NCBI GenBank assembly: GCA_946482165.1
Contig: CAMLQS010000142.1
Location: 1-11,921 of the forward strand
Source of the DNA: an uncultured Verrucomicrobiota bacterium
Lineage (GTDB): Bacteria; Verrucomicrobiota; Verrucomicrobiae; Opitutales; Opitutaceae
DNA: 11,921 nucleotides
Reading direction: 5' to 3'
Shown here piece by piece: positions 1 through 6,391 of this stretch (position 1 is its first letter; the number at the start of each line of letters is the position of its first letter). The translations under genes were made by a program, and so were the position numbers. The notes below the pieces were generated by a model. It made no database searches, was not told the DNA's origin, and was given only the letters and a program-made list of their open reading frames with translations.

Positions 1-2882
1 CCGCTGAGGCCGCTGATGGTGATCTGCGAAGGGCCGGGGTCGGCCATGCCGACGCCGTCGGAGGGGCCGTAGATGACGGTGTCGTTGGTGAGCCGGAGGG
101 CGGTGACATTGCTCGCGGTGAAGCCGGCGGTGTAGGTGCCGGCGGTGCCGAAGACGGCGACGCGGTAGGTGGTGCCGGCGGCGACGGAGAGGGTCTGGGT
201 GGCGGAGTTGGTGCTCGGGCCCTTGGTGGTGAGGGCGGAGACGGCGGTGCCGGTGTAGAGCTGGATTTTTTGGCCGCCGGTGACGGTCCAGGTGGCGGTG
301 CCGGTGAAGGGGGAGGTCCAGGTGAACCAGGCGGAGCGGCCGCTGTTGGATGTGATCTCGGAGGGCTCGCCGGTCTCGGTGGTGTAGGAGGAGTTGGTGC
401 CGGTGTCGGAGGCGGTGCCGGAGAAGGTGAAGTTGTCGCCGGTGGTGCCGGAGTAGAAGGTGAAGGCGTTGGCGAAGGCGTCGTTGGAGCAGCTGGTGGT
501 GAGCGTGGTGCTGCCGGAGCCGGAGACGCGTTTGACGACGACGATGGCGGTGACGGCGGCCTCGGGGGTGTAGGTGAAGGATTCGTCGGTGTCGGTGGAT
601 GCGTTGGTGGAGGAGGCGAGGAGGATGGGTTTGCCGTAGGTATCGGGGGTGAGGCTGTAGAGGTAGAGGTCGTTGTCGCCGGTGCTGGGGACGGTGAGCG
701 AGAAGGTGACGGGGCGGCGGGCGGCGAGGGTGATCTTGCGGGCGAAGGCGCGGCGGCCGGTGGAGGTGCCGTCGAAGGTCTCGGCGACGGAGCCGCCGCT
801 GGTGGCGAGGGTGCGGACGTAGGCTTCGACGGCGGCGTCGGCGTTGACCATGCCGTAGCCCTCGTAGCGGTCTTTGCCGACGGGGTAGCTGTTGGGGCCG
901 GAGGAGGCTCGCTGGAGGGTGGGGTTGTTGGAGTTGCCCTCGCGGTTGGCGTTGGTCTCGGTGGCGGTGGCGTTGAGGAGGAGTTTGACGAGGGTGGGGG
1001 AATCGTCGGAGTCGAAGTCCCAGGTGTAGGCGCCGGAGGTCTCGAGGGCGTCGATGACGAGGGCGGCGACGCCGGCGACGAAGGGCGTGGCCATGGAGGT
1101 GCCCTGTTGCGGGGTGTAGTCGTTGCTGCGCTGGTCGGCGAAGGTGGCGGTGGTGCCGGAGCCGCCGTCGGCGGTGTTGGTGTCGGTGGAGAAGATGTAG
1201 CCGTAGCGGGCGGAGCCGCCGGGGGCGATGAGGTCGGGCTTGTAGTCGGTTTCCTGGCCGGAGGTGGTGACGAGGGTGGTGTTGCCGAGGCTGGTGTAGC
1301 TGGTGAGGGCGATGTTGCCGTTGGCGGCGCCGACGGTGATGGCCTTGGCGGCGGCGCCGGGGTCGGTGATGTTGGTGCTGGTGGCGCCGTCGTTGCCGGC
1401 GGCGGCGACGACGACGATGCCGTTGTCCACGGCGGTGTTGACCTTGGCGCGCATGGTGTCGGAGGTCCCGGAGGTGAGGCCGAGGCTCAGGTTGAGGACC
1501 TTGATGTCGTAGGTCTCGCGGAGGGTGACCATGGCGTCGAGGGCGGCGGCGATGGCGGTGGTGGTGGCGGTGCCGTCGCCGGTGGCGACCTTGGCGTCGA
1601 TCCAGTTGCAGCCGGGGGCGACGCCGCGGAACTTGTTGAACCCGTCGCCGACGCCGGCGTGGTTGGTGACGGAGGTGCTGATGACGTAGTCGGAGACGGT
1701 GCTGCCGCCGACGCTGATGAGTGCGTTGCTGTAGCCGCGGGTGGTGCTGGGGGTGAAGGTGCTGGAGACGCTGCTGGTGGAAGTGCCGGTGGATCCGGTC
1801 GTGGCGACGGTGAAGGAGGTGGATCCGAGGGTGTTGTAGACGAGTTTGGTGGCGGTGCTGCCGCCGCCGGTCCACTTGGCGGTGGCGGACCAGGTGGTGG
1901 AGACGGCGGTGAGGGGGAGGAGGCCGGCGAGGAAGTTGCCGGAGCTAATGCTGGAGAGGTCGCCGTGCTCGGAGAAATAGAGCGTCGCGGAGCCGCTGCC
2001 GCCGGAGGAACCGGTGCCGGTGGCGATGCCGGCGACGTGGGTGCCGTGGCCGTTGTAGTCGGCGCTGGTGGAGAGGGCTTCGGAGCTGTAGTCGGCGAAA
2101 TAGACGCGGCGGCCGCTGAGGTCGGTGTGGGACTGGTCCACGCCGGAATCGAGGATGGCGATGGCGATGTTGGAGGAGCCGTCGTAGCCGGTGGAGCCGT
2201 TGAAGGTGGATGACCAGACGGCGCGGGCGCGGCCGTTGCGGGTGGCCTGCATGAGAAAGCTTTTGGCGAGCTTGGCCTGCTCGACCTGGAGGAGGGTGCC
2301 GCCGAGGCGGGCGGGGAGGCCGGGGACGCGGCGGAGCGGGATGTGGCCGGTCCAGCCGTAGGAGACGGATTCGAAGACGTGGGCGATGCGGCCGCCCTCG
2401 GCGACGAAGGCGTCGAGCTGGGCCTGGGTGATTTGCCGGGCGAAGAGGAATTCGACGTCGACGAGGGCGTCGAGGTCGGCGGCGGCGGGATCGCCGAGGG
2501 CGGCGGAGGCGGCGCGGAGGTAGCGGGCGGCGAGCGCGTCCTCGATGCGGTCGTGGTCGGCGTCGCCGGGGAAGTCGCGCGGGATGTTGGGGCGGACGCG
2601 GGGCTCGGCGGGGGCAAACAAAACCTGAGGGCTGAGACCTGAGACCTGAGGGGAAGGCGGAGACTTGAGGCCCGCCCCGGCGGGCAAGCCTGAGACCTGA
2701 AGGGCCGGGGCGGGGGCGGCTTCGAGGGGGGCGGGCGGGGAAGCGGGGGTCGCGACCGCGACGGCGGCGGGCGCGGGTTTGGCGGGCGTCGGCTTTGATG
2801 CGGGGCGCAGGAAGAGGAACAGGCCGAGGCAGGAAACGAGGACGAGGGCCAATGCGAGGACGCGGACGCGAAGCGAGGACAT
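1..2882 (-). CDS. Modular exported subtilisin-like serine protease (peptidase S8), 3' end beyond the window
   Basis: This frame translates without a stop from ATG at 2882 to the left edge, giving 960 residues of an incomplete protein. Residues 1-26 are a basic then hydrophobic segment, either a membrane anchor or a signal peptide. An LVSC lipobox-like stretch lies inside it, but hydrophobic residues continue past the Cys, so lipidation is uncertain. A Pro/Ala-rich linker follows to about residue 95, then a propeptide-like domain to about 215. The catalytic domain (about 230-690) shows Asp245 in ILDSGVD, His279 in NGHGTHVAG, oxyanion Asn497 in AAAGNDGA and Ser596 in GTSMATP, so the triad is intact. 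About 120 extra Ser/Thr/Gly-rich residues separate the His motif from GVAPG near 421; subtilisins usually have about 20 there. Beyond 690 come two beta-sandwich-like (PPC-type) domains, the second beginning near SNDAFANAF at 799. The visible end, SQITISGLSG, may open a P/proprotein-convertase domain. No Shine-Dalgarno is visible. It is probably secreted or surface-anchored and degrades external protein. Confidence 0.93.
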   Translation of the reverse strand, partial: MSSLRVRVLALALVLVSCLGLFLFLRPASKPTPAKPAPAAVAVATPASPPAPLEAAPAPALQVSGLPAGAGLKSPPSPQVSGLSPQVLFAPAEPRVRPNIPRDFPGDADHDRIEDALAARYLRAASAALGDPAAADLDALVDVEFLFARQITQAQLDAFVAEGGRIAHVFESVSYGWTGHIPLRRVPGLPARLGGTLLQVEQAKLAKSFLMQATRNGRARAVWSSTFNGSTGYDGSSNIAIAILDSGVDQSHTDLSGRRVYFADYSSEALSTSADYNGHGTHVAGIATGTGSSGGSGSATLYFSEHGDLSSISSGNFLAGLLPLTAVSTTWSATAKWTGGGSTATKLVYNTLGSTSFTVATTGSTGTSTSSVSSTFTPSTTRGYSNALISVGGSTVSDYVISTSVTNHAGVGDGFNKFRGVAPGCNWIDAKVATGDGTATTTAIAAALDAMVTLRETYDIKVLNLSLGLTSGTSDTMRAKVNTAVDNGIVVVAAAGNDGATSTNITDPGAAAKAITVGAANGNIALTSYTSLGNTTLVTTSGQETDYKPDLIAPGGSARYGYIFSTDTNTADGGSGTTATFADQRSNDYTPQQGTSMATPFVAGVAALVIDALETSGAYTWDFDSDDSPTLVKLLLNATATETNANREGNSNNPTLQRASSGPNSYPVGKDRYEGYGMVNADAAVEAYVRTLATSGGSVAETFDGTSTGRRAFARKITLAARRPVTFSLTVPSTGDNDLYLYSLTPDTYGKPILLASSTNASTDTDESFTYTPEAAVTAIVVVKRVSGSGSTTLTTSCSNDAFANAFTFYSGTTGDNFTFSGTASDTGTNSSYTTETGEPSEITSNSGRSAWFTWTSPFTGTATWTVTGGQKIQLYTGTAVSALTTKGPSTNSATQTLSVAAGTTYRVAVFGTAGTYTAGFTASNVTALRLTNDTVIYGPSDGVGMADPGPSQITISGLS
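2624..2702. repeat. Degenerate heptamer repeat tract with nested hairpin inside the subtilase linker
   Basis: On the + strand four contiguous 7-base units, CCTGAGG, GCTGAGA, CCTGAGA and CCTGAGG, occupy 2624-2651. Related copies lie at 2661-2670 (AGACTTGAGG) and 2689-2702 (CCTGAGACCTGAAG). Between these copies is a perfect inverted repeat with 7-base arms, 2670-2676 and 2679-2685, around a 2-base loop. The tract falls in codons 61-87 of the subtilase, in the Pro/Ala-rich linker between the N-terminal anchor and the propeptide, and is read through in frame. A related three-unit copy occurs in the exporter gene at 10724-10744, so this looks like a dispersed repeat family. Confidence 0.75.
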
Positions 2883-2905
2883 CCCGCGAAGGTAGCAGAC
2901 GGAAT

Positions 2906-2922
2906 CTTAAGGTAACATTAAG
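2906..2922 (-). promoter_or_regulatory. Candidate operator/promoter island upstream of the subtilase
   Basis: The 115-base gap between the subtilase start and the PAP2-NodB stop contains an AT-rich island in otherwise GC-rich DNA. Read on the minus strand it is CTTAATGTTACCTTAAG. The two CTTAA cores are 11 bases apart in direct orientation, the spacing typical of OmpR/PhoB-family response-regulator half sites, and the outer CTTAA and TTAAG arms also make an imperfect palindrome. It ends 23 bases before the ATG, so it could equally be part of the -10 region. No convincing -35 was found. The assignment is inference. Confidence 0.35.
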
Positions 2923-2997
2923 ACTCCGGCCGGCGGGGCCGAGTGGTCGAGCCGCCAGGACGCGCGAGGAAGGCGTTCGTGGAGGCGGTGGAGGGGA

Positions 2998-4476
2998 TCA
3001 ACGGAGCCGGGTGGCGACGGGGATAATCGCCCGATAGCCTCTGGCGTTGAGAAGATTAAGCCCGCGCTCGAGGGCGGCGACGCGGACGGCAGCGCTCAGG
3101 GGCGGGCCTTCGTGGAGCAGGATGATGGCGCCGGGGGCGAGCCGCCGGCCGATGCGAGAGGCGACGGAGGCGGGGTCGCGGGCAAAGGTGTCGCCGCTGC
3201 GAATCGTCCACCCGATGCACTCGAGGCCGCGCGCGGCGAGGGCGGGCGCGAGGAAGAGGTTTTTGATGCCGACGGGGGCGCGAAAACGACGCGGCGGCGG
3301 AGCGTCGGCGGGGAGTGGTGCGGCGAAGACGGCGAGGGCCTGGTCGAGTTCGCGACGGAGGCGCGAGGGCGAGGCGCACCAAAAACTGGCGACGGGGTGG
3401 GTGTGCGTGTGGTGGGCGATCTCGTGGCCGCGGCGGGCGATCTCGGCGACGAGGGCGGGGTGCCTGGCGGCGCGTTCGCCGACGAGGAAGAAGGTGGCGC
3501 GGGCCTGGTGTTTATCGAGGAGGTCGAGGATGCGCGGGGTATCTTCGGGGTCGGGTCCGTCGTCGATCGTCAGCCAGACCTCGCGGGCGCCGGGAGCGGA
3601 GGGGACGAAGCGGGTGGCCACGCGCACGAGGCCTTGCGCGCCGGGCGTGAATTGGTGCCAGAGCACAAGCGCGCCGCCGGAGAAGAAGACGGCGACGCAC
3701 CAACCGAGCGGGACGCCGGAGGTCCAGAGCAGGACGGAGCAGAGTTTGATCACGGCGACGGCGGCGAAGAGCGGGCGCGGCGTGGCGCAGCGGATTTCGC
3801 TGCAGGGCGTGGCGAGGAAGTTGAGCGACGCGGCCCAGGCGCCGAGCGCGCCGCCCCAGAAGACGTCGAGCGCGACATGCTGGCGGGTGCCGAGGGTCGA
3901 GTAGACGATCAGGACGGCCCAGAGAAAATTGAACGCGCCGGCGATCCGGCCGCCACCGAGGGCGGGGAGGATGCGCTCGAACCAGAGCGCGGTGAAAACG
4001 GCGAAGGCGACGTGGAGCGATGGGCAGGCGTTGCCGGCGAGGTCGGCGTTTTTGAGAAACTGGATCGACGGGTGCAGGCTCCAGTCGATGTCGGGCGAGG
4101 GGACTGAGGTCGGGAAAAAGTAAAAGACGGCGTAGCCCGCGAGGCTGAGGCCGACGCAGCCGAAGGCGAAGCTCCAGAGCTGGCGGCGATCCACGAGGAA
4201 AGCCGGAACGAGCGAGATGTAGAACCAGAGGGAAACGTAGGGAAGGAGCGCCCAGGCGTGAAAGGGAAGCAGGTGATCCAGCCAGGTGGCGGGCATCACG
4301 GTGACGGGAAACGCGGGCGAGCGGAGCAGCGCGAAGTAGCCGACGAAAAACGCGCTCATGCCGACGGCGGTGCCGAGGGCCTTGAGCCAGGTGTCGACGC
4401 AGGTGCGACGGTGCAGGGCGCGAAGAGTGAACGCGGGCGGATGAGCGTGTGCGTGCTCGGGCGAGGGGTGGTTCAT
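2998..4476 (-). CDS. PAP2-family phosphatase fused to a NodB polysaccharide-deacetylase-like domain
   Basis: A 492-residue membrane protein with two catalytic domains. The N-terminal half (about 30-300) has several hydrophobic segments and carries the C-terminal two PAP2 signature motifs: PSLHV with His155, and TRQHVALD with His200 and Asp204. The first PAP2 motif is not obvious, as in AUR1/inositolphosphotransferase-like members. The C-terminal half (about 300-492) holds the NodB set: TIDDGP with Asp305/Asp306, HTHTHP with His356 and His360, RAPVG at 399-403, GWTIRSGDT near 422-430, and LLHEG with His455. These residues fit a metal-dependent carbohydrate esterase family 4 deacetylase. The chosen ATG overlaps the ligase stop as ATGA, which indicates translational coupling; the longer frame from 4572 adds only Arg/Pro-rich sequence antisense to nothing useful and lies inside the ligase gene. 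Substrate is unknown. By inference it processes a lipid phosphate and an N-acetylated sugar or acyl group of an envelope or lipid product. Confidence 0.9.
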   Translation of the reverse strand: MNHPSPEHAHAHPPAFTLRALHRRTCVDTWLKALGTAVGMSAFFVGYFALLRSPAFPVTVMPATWLDHLLPFHAWALLPYVSLWFYISLVPAFLVDRRQLWSFAFGCVGLSLAGYAVFYFFPTSVPSPDIDWSLHPSIQFLKNADLAGNACPSLHVAFAVFTALWFERILPALGGGRIAGAFNFLWAVLIVYSTLGTRQHVALDVFWGGALGAWAASLNFLATPCSEIRCATPRPLFAAVAVIKLCSVLLWTSGVPLGWCVAVFFSGGALVLWHQFTPGAQGLVRVATRFVPSAPGAREVWLTIDDGPDPEDTPRILDLLDKHQARATFFLVGERAARHPALVAEIARRGHEIAHHTHTHPVASFWCASPSRLRRELDQALAVFAAPLPADAPPPRRFRAPVGIKNLFLAPALAARGLECIGWTIRSGDTFARDPASVASRIGRRLAPGAIILLHEGPPLSAAVRVAALERGLNLLNARGYRAIIPVATRLR

Positions 4477-5819
4477 CGCCGGAGCAGGGCGCGCAGGGCG
4501 GCGGAGTCGGGTTTGCCGCGGGCGGTGAGCGGAAAGGCGGGCACGGCGACGAGGCGACGGGGGATTTTCCACGGCGCGAGGTGCTGGCGCAGCAGGGCCC
4601 GCAAGGGAAGCGGCGCGAGCGTGGTGGCGAGGACGGCGGCGAGCTGTTCGGGGTCGTCGGGGTGCGGGGCGGCGAAGGCGTCGGCGACGCCGGGCAGGCG
4701 GCGAAGCGCGGCTTCGAGATCGCCGAGATCGAGGCGGCGGCCGCCGATCTTGATCATGCGGCCGGCGCGGCCGAGCAGGACGAGGCGGCCGTCGGGTCCG
4801 AGGCGGGCGCGGTCGGCGGGGATGTGGCCCGAGGTGCGGCAGACGGCGGGACCGGAGACGCGGATGCGATCACCGGGTAGTTGGATGATCGATACGCCAT
4901 CGAGGGCGGCGCCGACGCCGGCGCCATCGAGGGTGTCGTCGCCTTCGCGGTCGTAGGCGATGCCGCCGGTCTCGGTGGAGCCGTAGAAGCCGTGGGGTTT
5001 TAGGCCGAAGCGGGCGTGGAAGGCCTGCGCGGTGGCGGGCGGGAGCGGCGAACCGGCGGAGATGACGGTGCGCACGGAGGCGAAGGTGTCGGCGGGCAGG
5101 TCGGATTCGGCGAGCGCGCGGAGGAGGGCGGGGACGGCGGGGAAGATCGTCGGGCGATGGCGGGCGGCGGTGAGGGCTAGCGAGTGCGGGAGCGGCGTGT
5201 CGGCGCAGACGATGGCGGTGCCTTGGGCGAGGAGAGGGACGACGAGGTTTCCGAGGCCGTAGGAGTGGCCGAAGGGGATGACGGCGAGGTTTCGGTCGTC
5301 GGGGCCGATGCCCATGCTGGCGCAAACCTGGCGGCCGTCGGCGAGCATCTGGGCGTGAGTGAAGGGCAGGGCGCGAGGCGTGCCGGTGCTGCCGGAGGTG
5401 AGCTTGAAAAGAGCAGGGAGCGGGGAGCGAGGAGCAAGGAGCCGAACCTCGGGAACAGGGACGAGTTGGTGGTCAATCCAGGCGAAGGGGGCGCGGGCGG
5501 CGGCGGCGAGGGCGAGTTGTTGCGCGGCGGGCTCGGATGGGTCGAGGGGGACGGGCGTGGCTCCGGCACGGAGGAGGCCGAGAAACGCGGCGAACCAAGG
5601 GGCGCCGTTGGGGATCGCGAAGGCGACGCGTTGGCGGGCGACGGCGGCGGGAAGGGCGGCGCCGAAGTCCGAGGCGAGGGCGTCGAGCGCCGCGCGAGTC
5701 CAGGTGGCGCCATCCGCGGCATGCAGGGCCACGCCCTCCGGCGCGGCGGCGACGGTCGCGCGCCAGACGGAAGCGAGGGTGACGGGAAGGGGAGATGACA
5801 GGGATTGCCGCCGGGGCAT
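4473..5819 (-). CDS. AMP-dependent acyl/aryl ligase (ANL superfamily), aryl-polyene-locus type
   Basis: A 448-residue adenylate-forming enzyme that should activate a carboxylic acid as acyl-AMP and pass it to CoA or an acyl-carrier protein. Visible ANL motifs in order: the A3/P-loop KLTSGSTGTP at about 139-148, IPFGHSYGLGN after it, A5 GFYGSTETGG near 277-286, A8 GRAGRMIKIGG in the hinge region, and a C-terminal GKPD with Lys436 matching the catalytic A10 lysine. At about 450 residues it is shorter than typical acyl-CoA synthetases and resembles the stand-alone AMP-ligases of aryl-polyene and related fatty-acid-type loci; that family assignment is inferred from size and context. The start at MPRRQSL was chosen because family-like sequence begins just after it (LASVWRAT). 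Longer starts (5933, or GTG at 6062) add non-conserved sequence, and no start has a clear ribosome binding site. The stop overlaps the next gene by ATGA. A 7-base repeat array lies inside the gene just before the P-loop. Confidence 0.9.
   Translation of the reverse strand: MPRRQSLSSPLPVTLASVWRATVAAAPEGVALHAADGATWTRAALDALASDFGAALPAAVARQRVAFAIPNGAPWFAAFLGLLRAGATPVPLDPSEPAAQQLALAAAARAPFAWIDHQLVPVPEVRLLAPRSPLPALFKLTSGSTGTPRALPFTHAQMLADGRQVCASMGIGPDDRNLAVIPFGHSYGLGNLVVPLLAQGTAIVCADTPLPHSLALTAARHRPTIFPAVPALLRALAESDLPADTFASVRTVISAGSPLPPATAQAFHARFGLKPHGFYGSTETGGIAYDREGDDTLDGAGVGAALDGVSIIQLPGDRIRVSGPAVCRTSGHIPADRARLGPDGRLVLLGRAGRMIKIGGRRLDLGDLEAALRRLPGVADAFAAPHPDDPEQLAAVLATTLAPLPLRALLRQHLAPWKIPRRLVAVPAFPLTARGKPDSAALRALLRR
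5411..5459. repeat. Heptamer repeat array (GAGCRGG type) inside the ligase gene
   Basis: On the + strand successive 7-base units are GAGCAGG, GAGCGGG, GAGCGAG, GAGCAAG and GAGCCGA. After one diverged unit, GAACAGG follows in the same phase. On the coding strand this gives a Leu/Pro/Ala/Arg-rich segment (VRLLAPRSPLPAL) directly ahead of the conserved LFKLTSGSTG P-loop. Seven units span 49 bases and the reading frame continues intact across them. Confidence 0.7.
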
Positions 5820-6332
5820 GCAGGCGGAAGTAAGGGCGGCGACCGGACCTGATCGAAGACTAAAGTGAAGAAGTGCGCGCGGCGATCCAGACGGAGGCGA
5901 GGGTGCAGCCCCCCCAGGCTGGGTTTCGGACATAAACCAAACCGGAGCATCGCTAACGCCCCACGAGTGACGCGAGAAAGGGCGCTGGGCCGGCGTTGCC
6001 CGCGGAGGCACGGACTTCCGATCCGCCACCGCCTCGGACGCTTTGGCCGAGCGCACTTTCACGCCCGCGCTGCTCCGGGTTGTTTACGAGAAACACCCTG
6101 GCGTTGCTCCACGCCTTGCAGAAATTGACGCATGACCGGGCAGTAAACCTCGGGTTGCTCGACATAGGTCATGCGCTAGGCATTGGCAAAAACCTTGAGC
6201 TGAGCCCTTAGCATATGGTCCCGATGCGCCGGAAGGAGAAACGTTCGTTGCCCACGAAGCGCACTGTTGCGCGGGCCCGGAAACGGCTGAGAGCACGGAC
6301 GGCGTCTGCCGGCGATCCCGGCTCTGGTCGGT

Positions 6333-6348
6333 CGCGCCGGCCGGCGCG
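6333..6348. repeat. Perfect 16-base palindrome downstream of the S9 peptidase gene
   Basis: CGCGCCGGCCGGCGCG reads identically on both strands and lies 44 bases beyond the S9 stop codon. It is all G and C and has no loop, so it is a poor terminator hairpin. It may be a chance consequence of composition or a protein-binding site. Its presence is direct observation; no function can be assigned. Confidence 0.4.
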
Positions 6349-6372
6349 GATGCGGAGGGCGCGGTGGCGGCC

Positions 6373-6388
6373 GGGGCGGGCGCGCCCC
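6373..6388 (-). terminator. Possible GC hairpin just after the S9 stop
   Basis: Six-base arms, 6373-6378 and 6383-6388, surround a 4-base loop and begin 4 bases after the S9 stop codon. All six pairs are G-C. No T-rich run follows on the minus strand, so this is at best a weak or Rho-assisted 3' end structure. Confidence 0.22.
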
Positions 6389-6391
6389 TTG

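Larger units (their letters stand above)
5820..6391. other. Gap of about 570 bases without a confident gene; possible ligase promoter and decayed sequence
   Basis: No recognisable gene was found on either strand. Two sampled lines (6121-6240) have about 53-55% GC by hand count, far below the flanks. On the minus strand a short open frame of 37 codons, 6059-6172, begins MTYVEQPEVY. It extends upstream in frame past an in-frame TAG at 6176-6178, as if it were the remnant of an older gene. On the + strand 5996-6211 is also open. Neither resembles a family I know. The part nearest the ligase contains a minus-strand ACTTTAGTCTTC stretch around 5856-5872 that could belong to a promoter, and a short inverted repeat CAGCC...GGCTG at 5906-5921. 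The right end holds GC-rich inverted repeats listed separately. Confidence 0.5.

Noticed and set aside
270..2213. 647-residue glycine-rich + strand open frame
   Set aside because: It is antisense to the subtilase, whose intact catalytic triad and domain order prove the minus-strand frame. The Gly/Val/Ala repetitiveness is the mirror of GCC/GAC/ACC-rich codons.
4477..4572. N-terminal extension of the PAP2-NodB protein
   Set aside because: It lies wholly within the ligase coding sequence and is Arg/Pro-rich shadow sequence; the ATGA overlap gives a better start.
5906..5923. Inverted repeat CAGCC...GGCTG as a terminator
   Set aside because: Only 5 pairs, no T-run on either side, and it lies upstream of the ligase rather than after a gene.
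5820..6062. N-terminal extension of the ligase to GTG 6062
   Set aside because: The added 81 residues show no ANL family features; the family-like N terminus begins right after MPRRQSL at 5819.
5996..6211. 71-residue + strand open frame in the gap
   Set aside because: No recognisable family, no start context, and it runs antisense to an equally plausible small frame; left as part of the unexplained gap.
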